A DNA stretch of 64,000 nt from [Clostridium] asparagiforme DSM 15981 (GTDB lineage Bacteria; Bacillota; Clostridia; Lachnospirales; Lachnospiraceae): contig CP102272.1 in the NCBI GenBank assembly GCA_025149125.1, positions 5,766,001 through 5,830,000 of the forward strand, in the 5' to 3' direction. Position 1 is the stretch's first letter, and each line of letters starts with the position of its first letter. A program made the translations under genes and the position numbers. Shown here in pieces: positions 8,923 to 17,237 of the stretch. Under the pieces are notes generated by a model. The model was given only the letters and a program-made list of their open reading frames with translations, did not search any database and was not told where the DNA came from.

Positions 8923-11562
8923 TTAGTTGCTGCTCTCAATGGGCTTGAAAATCCGCGTCACCGCCGGATCCATGGCCTCAAATACCGCCTTTGCCTCGGC
9001 TGTGGCCTCCTCGCAGAACTGCTGCTGGGAATTGACCAGAACCTTCCCCCGCTTATCCACCTTCTCATAGGTGCCGTCGGGCTGCAGGATATGGGCCTTC
9101 ACGTTGTCCGCCAGCTCCACCTCCAGGATGTGTATCACCTTGGCCTTAAGGGCCTCGTCCTCCACCGGGAACATGATCTCCACCCGGCGGTCCAGATTTC
9201 TGGGCATCCAGTCCGCGCTGCCCATGTAGAGCTCCTCGCTGCCGTCGTTGTAAAAGTACAGGATGCGGCTGTGCTCCAGGAAATTGCCCACAATGGAGCG
9301 CACCGAGATATTTTCGCTCAGCCCCGGCACGCCTGCGCGCAGGCAGCAGATGCCCCGGATCACCAGCTCCACCTTCACCCCGGCGTGGCTGGCCTCATAC
9401 AGGGCGGTGATGATTTCCTTGTCGCAGAGGGAATTCATCTTGGCCATGATGTGGGCCTCGCGTCCGGCCAGAGCGTTTTCCGTCTCCCGGCGGATCATGC
9501 GCAGGCAGCGCGCCCGCAGCCACAGAGGCGCCACTGAGAGCCGGTTCCAGGCCAGAGGCTCGGAGTAACCGGACAGCATGTTGAACACCGCCGTGGCATC
9601 CTCGCCGATCTGGGGACTGCAGGTTAAGATGCCGCAGTCCGTGTACAGCTTGGCGGTAGAGTCGTTGTAGTTTCCGGTACCCAGGTGCACGTAGCGGCGG
9701 ATGCCGTCCTCCTCCATGCGCACCACCAGAGTGATCTTGCTGTGGGTCTTTAATCCCACAAGGCCGTAAATCACATGACAGCCCGCCTTCTCCAGCTTTT
9801 TGGCCCAGTTGATGTTGTTCTCCTCGTCAAAACGCGCCTTCAGCTCCACCAGCACCGACACCTGCTTACCGTTGTCCGCCGCCTCGGCCAGCGCCGCCAC
9901 AATGGGCGAGTTGCCGCTGACGCGGTACAGCGTCTGCTTGATGGCCAGCACCTCCGGGTCGCGGGCTGCGCTGCGCACAAACCGCACCACCGGATCGAAG
10001 CTCTGGTAGGGATGGTGCAGGAGAATGTCTCCTTTGCGGATGTTGGTGAAAATATCGTCCTCATTCATCAGCGCGGGCACCGGATTGGGGGTATACCCGG
10101 GCGCTTTGAGATGGTCAAATCCCCTCAGCCCATACATCTTCATCAGGAAGGTCAGATCCAGGGGACCGCCAATGTCGAAAATGTCCTGGCTGCTGATGGA
10201 CAGCTCTTTTTTCAGAATCTTCAGCAGGCGCTTATCCACACCCGCCTGTATTTCCAGACGGATGGCCTCGCCCCACTGGCGCTTCTTCAGCTGCTTCTGA
10301 ATCTCCTCCAGCAGGTCCACCGCCTCCTCCTCGTCGATGGTTAAGTCGGCGTTTCGCATAACGCGGAAGGGCTGGGAGGCGATAATATCATAGTTTAGGA
10401 ACAGGGACGGCATGTTGCGCTCAATGATCTCCTCCAGCAGGATTACCACCCGCTGGGGATTGCCCTCTTCGTCCTTCTCCTCAGGCAGCTCCACGATCCG
10501 CGGGATCACGGAAGGCACCTGAACCATGGCGAAATCCAGCTCATCGTCCTCCTCGCCGTTCTTTTTCCGGAGAAGGGCCGCAATATTCAAAGTTTTGTTG
10601 CGGATCAGCGGGAACGGCCGGGAGGAGTCGAAGGCCATGGGCGTCAGAACCGGATACACGTTCTCGTTGAAATACCGGTCCACATAGCGCGCCTCCTCCT
10701 CCGTCAGGTCCTCATGCTCGGTGATCACCCGCAGGCCGTTCATGCGCAGCACCGGCAGCAGGGAGCGGTTGTAGGTGGAATACTGCAGGTCCACCAGCTG
10801 ATGGGTCCGTTCCGCAATGGCCTCCAGCTGTCTGGTGGGCGTCATCCCGGCGATATCCGGTTTCATGTACTTGGCATGCACCATATCCTTCAAGGAGGCC
10901 ACGCGCACCATATAAAATTCGTCCAGGTTGGAGGCGGTGATACTGAGGAATTTCAGCCGCTCAAACAGTGGCAGCGTCTTGTCCCTGGCCTCGCTGAGCA
11001 CCCGGTAGTTGAATTCCAGCCAGCTTAGTTCCCGGTTGACATAATTGTCCGGGTTCGCGCCAAAATCCGGCTCCTGTGCGGGTTCCTCCGCCACAGCCGG
11101 CTTCTTCTGCCCGCCGGATTTCGCCGCTGCCTTTTTCACGGCCGCAGGTTTGGGCGCGGCTTTCTTCGCTGCCTCCGGTTTGCCTGGGGCTTCTTTCTTA
11201 GACTCCGGCTTGCCCGTGGCTTCTTTCTTAGACTCCGGCTTGCCCGCGGCTTCTTTCTTCGTCTCCGGCTTGCCCGCGGCTTCTTTCTTCGCCTCCGGCT
11301 TACCCGCAGCTTCTTTCTTCGTCTCCGGCTTGCCCACGGCTTCTTTCTTCGCCTCCGGCTTACCCGTGGCTTTCTTCTTCGGTTCCGGCTTACCCGCGAC
11401 TTTCCCGTCTATTTCCCGCTCTACCTGGGCGTTGTCCTCCACGTCCGGGTTTTCCGCCGCTCTATGTTCCGCTCCGGCTTCCGGAGCCGCCTTTTTCCCG
11501 GCGGCGTCCGCGGCTTTCGCCTTGGAAGCCTTGGAGCTCTTCGTCTTTTCTGCGTCTGCCAT
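8923..11562 (-). CDS. ppk1: Polyphosphate kinase 1 with a Lys/Pro/Glu-rich N-terminal tail
   Basis: An 879-residue PPK1, which reversibly builds polyphosphate from ATP. The conserved enzyme begins near residue 170 (NYVNRELSWLEFNYRVL) and contains the usual N-terminal, head and two phospholipase D-like catalytic domains. GLKTHSKITLVVR, bearing the likely phosphohistidine, is followed by YVHLGTGNYN. The catalytic part, about 710 residues, has the usual PPK1 length. The first 165 residues are extra: strongly basic and alanine-rich, with nine 10-residue repeats of the GKPExKKEA type. A strong AGAGGAGG site before the ATG lies inside the last codons of ppx, so translation of the two is coupled. 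The adjacent exopolyphosphatase gives a make-and-break pair. Confidence 0.95.
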   Translation of the reverse strand: MADAEKTKSSKASKAKAADAAGKKAAPEAGAEHRAAENPDVEDNAQVEREIDGKVAGKPEPKKKATGKPEAKKEAVGKPETKKEAAGKPEAKKEAAGKPETKKEAAGKPESKKEATGKPESKKEAPGKPEAAKKAAPKPAAVKKAAAKSGGQKKPAVAEEPAQEPDFGANPDNYVNRELSWLEFNYRVLSEARDKTLPLFERLKFLSITASNLDEFYMVRVASLKDMVHAKYMKPDIAGMTPTRQLEAIAERTHQLVDLQYSTYNRSLLPVLRMNGLRVITEHEDLTEEEARYVDRYFNENVYPVLTPMAFDSSRPFPLIRNKTLNIAALLRKKNGEEDDELDFAMVQVPSVIPRIVELPEEKDEEGNPQRVVILLEEIIERNMPSLFLNYDIIASQPFRVMRNADLTIDEEEAVDLLEEIQKQLKKRQWGEAIRLEIQAGVDKRLLKILKKELSISSQDIFDIGGPLDLTFLMKMYGLRGFDHLKAPGYTPNPVPALMNEDDIFTNIRKGDILLHHPYQSFDPVVRFVRSAARDPEVLAIKQTLYRVSGNSPIVAALAEAADNGKQVSVLVELKARFDEENNINWAKKLEKAGCHVIYGLVGLKTHSKITLVVRMEEDGIRRYVHLGTGNYNDSTAKLYTDCGILTCSPQIGEDATAVFNMLSGYSEPLAWNRLSVAPLWLRARCLRMIRRETENALAGREAHIMAKMNSLCDKEIITALYEASHAGVKVELVIRGICCLRAGVPGLSENISVRSIVGNFLEHSRILYFYNDGSEELYMGSADWMPRNLDRRVEIMFPVEDEALKAKVIHILEVELADNVKAHILQPDGTYEKVDKRGKVLVNSQQQFCEEATAEAKAVFEAMDPAVTRIFKPIESSN
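11125..11394 (-). repeat. 30-bp in-frame tandem repeat in ppk1
   Basis: About nine tandem 30-base units encoding GKPE-(A/T/S/P)-KKEA-(A/T/V/P), residues about 57-146 of PPK1. The units are nearly identical in the middle and diverge at the ends, especially the last two (AAKKAA, PAAVKKAA). Confidence 0.9.
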
Positions 11563-11565
11563 GGC

Positions 11566-13128
11566 TTATATCCTCCTCTTCTGCCTTAGCACCGGCCGTA
11601 TGCCGTAAATTTCCTCAAAGAAATCTGCTTTCTGCTCAAACGACATGGCCTCCAGCGCGATATCCCCCTCATAGCCCGTGGTAATCACCAGCTCCCCTTC
11701 CCGGATACTCATCCGGCAGTCCGCCAGCTTGCCCCGGTGGCTTCTGTCCATGGAATTGGCCAGCCGCAGAATGGCCGTCAGCTTGGCGATCAGAATGGTC
11801 ATGCCCTTCTGGTCCAGTTCCACGGTGCCCTCCTGGTACGTGCCCTCCAGCTGTACCTTGTCATAGTCGAAATCCCGGATATTGTAGCGCACCACGTTGG
11901 CGATGATCTCCCGCTCCAGATGGCTCAGGCCGATGATCTCCGTGGACATAATGATATTATAGGAACACTCGTTGGAATTTCTCATACTGATGAACTTTCC
12001 GCAGGAGTGCAGGATGGCGGAAATCTGCAAAAGCAGCCGCTCCCGTCCGCCCAGCCCGTGGTATTTTTTCATGCAGTCGAAGATGCCCAGGGCGTACTCC
12101 TCCAGCACCTGGCTGTGGCTGGCGTGGCACTTGTAGCGCTTGGCCATATTCCGGGACGCTGCCAGAATGTCGTTCTCAAAGCTGTGGCTGAACCGCACCA
12201 GACGGGTGTCGTCCGCGTACTCGGCCGCGATGCCGTCGCAGAGACGTATGCCCGGAATCCAGAACATCTGAGCACCGGTCAACTCCAGAATCCGCTTGTA
12301 GACCACCACCGTGGGCATGAGCAGGGAGGCGTACTCCGCGTTCACCCCAAACCGCTCCTCCACCTGATCCAGCGTCAGCTTGTTAAATTTCTCGTAAAAT
12401 GTGTTCAGCACCGACGCCTCCACCTTATCCCCCACGGGCTTGGACTGCATCTGGCGCATCATATAGAGAATATTTTCCCCGATTCCGATCAGATTGGTGA
12501 TCTCCCGGTCCTTTAAGTACATTTTCCGGAAGGTGAACAGCTCGTTGTCCACCAGCTCCTCGATCTGTTCCCTGTGGGCCTTGGCGCTGGCCGGGATTCT
12601 GGCCAGCAGCTCACGGATGCGCAGGGACCCCAGGGACAGGTTCTGGGTCGTCACCAGGGCGTCCTTGTCGAACAGGGAAATCTGGGCGCTGCCAAATCCC
12701 ACGTCCACAATGGCCGTGCCCTTCTGAATGATCTTGTTGAACTCCGCCGCCTTGGAGGCGATGGCCTTGTAGCTGATAAAGCGCTGCTCCGAGTTGCTGA
12801 TGATCCGAACCTTCAGGCCGGTGCGCACGCGGATCTGATCCAGGATGATCTGGTTGTTTTTGGCCTCCCGCATGGCGCTGGTGGCGTAGGCCCGGTACCC
12901 CTTCACCTTGTACTCGTTCATGGTTTTTACAAAATCTTCCAGAACCTGGCACATTTCCTCCACCAGTTCGTAGCTGATCTTGCCCTCGCTGTATGTCTCT
13001 TTTCCCAGGGCGATCATATGGCGGATATGATCCACGCGCCGCACGCCGTTTTTTCCCGATATTTCGTAGATGCCCAGCTCCAGCTCAAAGGAGCCCACAT
13101 CGATTGCCGCAAATAATTGAACTGCCAC
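11566..13128 (-). CDS. ppx: Exopolyphosphatase, Ppx/GppA family
   Basis: A 520-residue cytosolic Ppx/GppA phosphatase releasing phosphate from polyphosphate (or acting on pppGpp). The N-terminal actin-like fold starts FAAIDVGSFELELGIYE and has the phosphate loop GTAIVDVGFGSAQISLF. The C-terminal HD-like domain follows (about 320-515). A GTG at 13128 is the best start: GGGGAGGAA lies 6 bases before it. The longer frame to 13155 would add nine residues without a ribosome site. It lies three bases ahead of ppk1. In the first motif a Glu follows the DVGSF element, where many family members have Ser/Asn and Ser. Confidence 0.92.
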   Translation of the reverse strand: MAVQLFAAIDVGSFELELGIYEISGKNGVRRVDHIRHMIALGKETYSEGKISYELVEEMCQVLEDFVKTMNEYKVKGYRAYATSAMREAKNNQIILDQIRVRTGLKVRIISNSEQRFISYKAIASKAAEFNKIIQKGTAIVDVGFGSAQISLFDKDALVTTQNLSLGSLRIRELLARIPASAKAHREQIEELVDNELFTFRKMYLKDREITNLIGIGENILYMMRQMQSKPVGDKVEASVLNTFYEKFNKLTLDQVEERFGVNAEYASLLMPTVVVYKRILELTGAQMFWIPGIRLCDGIAAEYADDTRLVRFSHSFENDILAASRNMAKRYKCHASHSQVLEEYALGIFDCMKKYHGLGGRERLLLQISAILHSCGKFISMRNSNECSYNIIMSTEIIGLSHLEREIIANVVRYNIRDFDYDKVQLEGTYQEGTVELDQKGMTILIAKLTAILRLANSMDRSHRGKLADCRMSIREGELVITTGYEGDIALEAMSFEQKADFFEEIYGIRPVLRQKRRI

Positions 13129-13263
13129 TTTTGTTCCTCCCCTCCCCGCAAACAACGGCCGGGGCCGTCCTCATCCGACGTTTTTTCTCTCTTTCCATGA
13201 TACCGGATTCCCGGCTCCCGCGCAGCGAATCCCGGTAAATTTCCCGTAAAATATGTGTAAAAC

Positions 13264-14631
13264 CTACTCCACCAGGGTGCCCAGCAGATGGGTGATAAAC
13301 TGGGACGCCGTTCTGCCTGAAAGTCCTCCGTGGCTCAGCTCCCACTTGTTGGCCTCGGCGTAAAGCTCCTCTTCCGGAAGGTTCACGTGGTAGCGCTCCG
13401 CCAGCACGCTGACGATCTTCTGGAACTGGAACTTGTCCGGGGACCCGTAGTAGATTGTCACGCCGAAGCGCGCGGCTAAGGACAGCTTCTCCTGTACGGT
13501 ATCGTTGTTGTGAAGCTCGTCGTCCAGCTCCCGCTTGTCGCTGAACTTCTCCCGGATCAGATGGCGGCGGTTGGAGGTGGCGTAAATCAGCACGTTTCTG
13601 GGACGTTTTCCCAGACCGCCCTCCAGGATGGCCTTTAAGTATTTGTACTCCAGCTCATAGTCCTCAAAGGACAGGTCGTCCATGTAGATGATGAACTTGT
13701 AGTTCCGGTCCTTGATCTGCTCTAGCACGTCGGAGAGCGCCTTAAACTGGTGCTTATATACCTCAATGATACGCAGTCCCTGGTGATAATATTCATTCAG
13801 GATGGCCTTGACGCTGCTGGACTTCCCGGTGCCCGCGTCTCCGTAGAGCAGCACGTTGTTGGCCTCTTTTCCGCGGATAAACGCCTCGGTGTTCTCGATC
13901 AGCTTTTTCTTCTGCAGCTCATAGCCCACGATATCGTCCAGGTAGACATGCTCCACATTGATGATGGGGTCGATGATCACCTGCTGGCCGTTTTCCTTCT
14001 CCACCACCCGAAACGCCTTGTTGAGACCGAATTTACCTACGCCGAACTCCCGGTAGAAATCCACCACCAGCCGCTGGAAGGCGTCCACGTCCGCCGCCTG
14101 CTCCAGCTGGACCGCCAGATTTACGATGCGGTCGCGGATGCGCTTGTTAAATACCTTGCTGTCCGTCCGGGCCGGTTTGTAGGCCGCTAACATCTCCCAC
14201 ACCGGTCCGCCCAAAACCCGGATATCCCGGTCGAACAGATCCTTGAACACGGCGAAATCCCGGCGCGCCAGCTGGTCCAAAGAGCCGCCCGCCCCGCCCT
14301 GGATCTCGCAGGTGGTGCTGTAGGCGTTCTCATTGTTGGCCAGACAGAAGGCCATGAAGCAGTGCCATAAATTGCCCTCAAAGCCGTAGGTCACCGCCAG
14401 CTCGATCAGCTGGTTGGCAAGCGCCGCCTCCCGGCCGGAGGCATCCTTCCGGCTTCCGGCATCCTTCCGGCTCCCGGCGCCCTCCCGGCTTCCGGCGCGC
14501 TCCTGCTCCCCGGCGCTCTCCTGGCTTCCGGCGTCCTTCCGCTCCCCGGCGCCCTCCAGCAGCCCGGCGAACTCCTCAAATAACTCCTGGTATTCCAGGT
14601 TGCGGTATATAATCAACTGTTTTGTATCCAT
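13264..14631 (-). CDS. DUF815 AAA-type ATPase with repeat insertion
   Basis: A 455-residue P-loop ATPase of the DUF815 family, function unknown. Visible are Walker A GDAGTGKSSSV (about 265), Walker B FIIYMDDLSF (about 320), a sensor-like IYATSNRRHLI (about 352) and the conserved RFGVTIYYGSPDKFQF. It begins at ATG 14631 behind AGAGGGTG; a GTG at 14640 is less likely. The N-terminal region carries a hydrophilic insertion of 6-residue repeats (residues about 28-69). The start is 17 bases after pheA, and 135 bases separate its stop from ppx. Confidence 0.88.
   Translation of the reverse strand: MDTKQLIIYRNLEYQELFEEFAGLLEGAGERKDAGSQESAGEQERAGSREGAGSRKDAGSRKDASGREAALANQLIELAVTYGFEGNLWHCFMAFCLANNENAYSTTCEIQGGAGGSLDQLARRDFAVFKDLFDRDIRVLGGPVWEMLAAYKPARTDSKVFNKRIRDRIVNLAVQLEQAADVDAFQRLVVDFYREFGVGKFGLNKAFRVVEKENGQQVIIDPIINVEHVYLDDIVGYELQKKKLIENTEAFIRGKEANNVLLYGDAGTGKSSSVKAILNEYYHQGLRIIEVYKHQFKALSDVLEQIKDRNYKFIIYMDDLSFEDYELEYKYLKAILEGGLGKRPRNVLIYATSNRRHLIREKFSDKRELDDELHNNDTVQEKLSLAARFGVTIYYGSPDKFQFQKIVSVLAERYHVNLPEEELYAEANKWELSHGGLSGRTASQFITHLLGTLVE
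14425..14550 (-). repeat. 18-bp in-frame repeat in the DUF815 gene
   Basis: About seven imperfect 18-base units encode AGSRKD-like hexapeptides (AGSQES, AGEQER, AGSREG, AGSRKD twice, ASGREA). They interrupt an otherwise ordinary N-terminal domain. Confidence 0.85.
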
Positions 14632-14648
14632 GTCGCTCACCCTCTTAT

Positions 14649-15785
14649 CTAATAATTGCCCAAAATCCGCATGCTGACCGCTTCCTCGGAGATGCCTTTT
14701 AACGCATTCTGGACGGCGGCGTCTCCCAGAGAGCCCTCCACGTCCACGAAGAACCGGTATTCCCAGCTGCGCCCCTCGATGGGCCGGGACTCGATCATCA
14801 GCATGTTAACGTTGTTGAAAATGAAATTGCCCAGCATATTGTACAGGGAGCCGCTGCGGTGGAGTCCCTCAAAGCAGATGCTGACCTTGGACGCGTCCTT
14901 TCGGTACACGGCCTCCCGGGAAAGCACGATAAACCGGGTGGTATTGTTCTTGTTGTGGTTAATCCCCGGGGCCAGCACCTTGAGGCCGTAAAGCCTGCCC
15001 GCGATCTCGCTGGCAACAGCCGCCTGGCGGCAGTCTCCGTCCCGGGTGACCTTTAACGCCGCAGCCGCGGTGTTCTCCAGGCTGATCTGACGCCACTGGG
15101 GATGGGCGTTTAAATACTGGGAGCACTGCATCAGGGCCTGGGGATGAGAGTAGACAAGCTCCACGTCCTCAAGCCTCGCCTCCGGCAGTCCCAGCAGCGC
15201 GTGGCGCACCGCCAGCTGCGTCTCGGCCACAATGTAGTTGTTGTGCTTCACCAGCAGATCGTAATTGTCGCTGACCGCTCCCGCCGAGGAGTTCTCGATG
15301 GGAAGCACTCCATAGTCGGCCCGTCCTTCCTCCACCTCGGCCATCACGTCCTCCATGGCCGCCACATGGTAGAGCGAGGCCTCCCGGCCAAAAAACTGAA
15401 GGGCCGCCCCGTGTCCGTAGGAGCCCTCCACGCCCTGATACGCCACCCGCGCTCCGGACGTCCGAATTGTTTCGATCACCTGGAATCCGGTGTCAATTCC
15501 CTTGCCGTGCCGGGCCAGCAGCTGATACTGGCGCTTCCGGCTGACCGTCATCAGCTGGGAAAACAGCTCCCGCACCGCCTGGCTGTTAAAGTCGCCGTGG
15601 GCCATCGCACCCACCGCTTCCAGCTTCTGGCGTTCCCGCTCCCCGTCGTACACGGCCTTACCCGTCTCTATCTTGTATTCCGCCACATCCGCGCAGATTT
15701 TCATGCGCTGCTCGAACAGGCGGACCAGCTGGCCGTCGATCTCGTCCAGCTGTCCTCTCAATTCTCCCAAATCCAGGTTCTTCAT
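14649..15785 (-). CDS. pheA: Bifunctional chorismate mutase / prephenate dehydratase
   Basis: A 378-residue P-protein converting chorismate to phenylpyruvate for phenylalanine synthesis. Chorismate mutase (AroQ type) covers about 1-90 (LRGQLDEIDGQLVRLFEQR). Prephenate dehydratase covers about 110-290, with GVEGSYGHGAA, VLPIENSSAGAV and the catalytic NTTRFIVLSR. The ACT domain (about 300-375) carries the effector motifs HRSGSLYNML and ESRPIEGRSWEYRFFVD. Length is normal. It follows plsC by 16 bases and precedes the DUF815 gene by 17, so it belongs to a compact gene string. Confidence 0.96.
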   Translation of the reverse strand: MKNLDLGELRGQLDEIDGQLVRLFEQRMKICADVAEYKIETGKAVYDGERERQKLEAVGAMAHGDFNSQAVRELFSQLMTVSRKRQYQLLARHGKGIDTGFQVIETIRTSGARVAYQGVEGSYGHGAALQFFGREASLYHVAAMEDVMAEVEEGRADYGVLPIENSSAGAVSDNYDLLVKHNNYIVAETQLAVRHALLGLPEARLEDVELVYSHPQALMQCSQYLNAHPQWRQISLENTAAAALKVTRDGDCRQAAVASEIAGRLYGLKVLAPGINHNKNNTTRFIVLSREAVYRKDASKVSICFEGLHRSGSLYNMLGNFIFNNVNMLMIESRPIEGRSWEYRFFVDVEGSLGDAAVQNALKGISEEAVSMRILGNY

Positions 15786-15801
15786 AGGTTGTCTTTCTCC
15801 G

Positions 15802-16545
15802 TCAATTATTTTTTTCTTTTTCCATCTCGTTTAACATGGAAATGATCACATCCCGGGTGTAAGCGCCGGAAAACTTCCGCTTGGCCGGCTCCAGCTCCTT
15901 TAGGAAGATGGGCTCGCCGTAGCGGATCACAACGTGGCTGGGACGGATCAGGGGGAGGTGGTCCTCAAACACCTCCGCCGTGCCGGTGATGGCCACAGGA
16001 ATCACCGGACAGCCGCTCTTCTCCGCGATCTTTAAGCTGCCCTCGTGAAACGGCAGCAGGTCCGTCAAATCCCCCTCGTTGCGGGTCCCCTCCGGGAAAA
16101 TCCAGATGGAGACGCCGGACTTCACCTTCTCGATGCCCTCCAGGATGGTCTTTAATCCCTCCTTGATGTTCACCCGGTCCAGAAACAGGCAGTTAACATA
16201 AGACATCCAGGTGCTCAGAAGCGGAATCTTAGCCATCTCCTTCTTCGCCACAAATCCGGCCAGGCCGGGAACGGTCACATACCCGGTGAGGATGTCGAAA
16301 TAGCTGCGGTGGTTTCCCACATAGAGCACGGCCCGGTCCCGGGGTATGTTCTCCAGGCCCTGGACGGTAATGGTCACGCCGGCCAGCTTCAGGATGAACC
16401 GGAACACGCTGCGGACGATCCGCAGGCTCCAGTCCTGTTTTGCGCGGCTGTTTCCCTTACCCACCAGCGCCAGAATCCCCAGAATCGGAATACTGAAAAT
16501 CAGGAACAGCACTACGGTCGATGCGACCAAAATAATCCTTAACAT
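15802..16545 (-). CDS. plsC: 1-acyl-sn-glycerol-3-phosphate acyltransferase
   Basis: A 247-residue membrane acyltransferase making phosphatidic acid. The start at 16545 has AAGGAG seven bases upstream; the longer frame to 16596 lacks one. An N-terminal membrane segment (about 2-25) is followed by the family motifs NHRSYFDIL (catalytic HX4D), FLDRVN, FPEGTRNEGD and PVAITGTAEVF. It feeds phospholipid synthesis; cardiolipin synthase is encoded three genes upstream on the same strand. Confidence 0.94.
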   Translation of the reverse strand: MLRIILVASTVVLFLIFSIPILGILALVGKGNSRAKQDWSLRIVRSVFRFILKLAGVTITVQGLENIPRDRAVLYVGNHRSYFDILTGYVTVPGLAGFVAKKEMAKIPLLSTWMSYVNCLFLDRVNIKEGLKTILEGIEKVKSGVSIWIFPEGTRNEGDLTDLLPFHEGSLKIAEKSGCPVIPVAITGTAEVFEDHLPLIRPSHVVIRYGEPIFLKELEPAKRKFSGAYTRDVIISMLNEMEKEKNN

Positions 16546-16633
16546 CGGTGTTCTCCTTACTATGTACGTCATCTTTATCCAACGCGGCGGAACCATGACA
16601 GAATCATTTCCACTTCATGGATATTTTTCCTCT

Positions 16634-16662
16634 ATTATATTAAAATAGCAGATCAAATACAA
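16634..16662 (-). promoter_or_regulatory. Promoter of plsC
   Basis: Minus strand TTGTAT (16657-16662), 17-base spacer, perfect TATAAT (16634-16639), about 90 bases before the plsC ATG. It implies that plsC-pheA-DUF815 start a transcript here. Confidence 0.75.
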
Positions 16663-16685
16663 TACCCTGGAAACAGGTTTTCGTA

Positions 16686-17198
16686 TCATGATCTGCTCTT
16701 TGATTTTGTGATTCGTTCGAACAACAGCCCGGTAAAAAACCACAGCGGGGCAAAATTTAAACGGATGACGCCGTCCACGTTGTCCGGCCATCTGGAGTAG
16801 TCCCAGGGACAGATTCCGGCGCCGGTCAGCCAGATTCCGGTCACGTACTCCGCAATAAAGATCATCACCATAAACAGCAGCCCGTGGCGGATGGCCAGAG
16901 CCAGGGGACTGATCCGCTCCCGGGAGGCCTCCTCAAAGCCGGGCAGATCGGACAGCCAGCTGTCCATCATGCTGCTGATGGGTCCCAAAAGCGCGCCCAT
17001 GCCGTAAATCGGAAACATTATTAAAGAAGTTCTGCCCATCAGCCGCCAGTCCCCGGCCATGATGGAATCCACGGAGGTAAACATCACCTCCAGGCACCAA
17101 CCGGCAATGCCGCAGCGGCAGAAGTTAATCAAAAATTGTTTTAAATTCAGCGTTTTCATAAACCATAGTATGGACAAAAGCCCCGCCGTGCCATACAT
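16686..17198 (-). CDS. CmpB-family putative ABC transporter permease
   Basis: A small integral membrane protein of up to 170 residues with four or five hydrophobic segments. It matches the CmpB-like family often labelled putative ABC transporter permease: FCRCGIAGWCLEVMFTS, LIMFPIYGMGALLGPI, ICPWDYSRWPDNVDGVIRLNFAPLWFFTGLLFE (broken here into motifs around ICPWDYS and IRLNFAPLWF). The function is unknown and no ATPase is encoded nearby. The start is uncertain: ATG 17198 and ATG 17159 (MKTLNLKQ) are both without a convincing ribosome site. It lies 39 bases after cardiolipin synthase. Confidence 0.8.
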   Translation of the reverse strand: MYGTAGLLSILWFMKTLNLKQFLINFCRCGIAGWCLEVMFTSVDSIMAGDWRLMGRTSLIMFPIYGMGALLGPISSMMDSWLSDLPGFEEASRERISPLALAIRHGLLFMVMIFIAEYVTGIWLTGAGICPWDYSRWPDNVDGVIRLNFAPLWFFTGLLFERITKSKSRS

Positions 17199-17237
17199 GG
17201 ATTTTACATTTCCAGAACTTACCGCGGCCCCGCCGTT

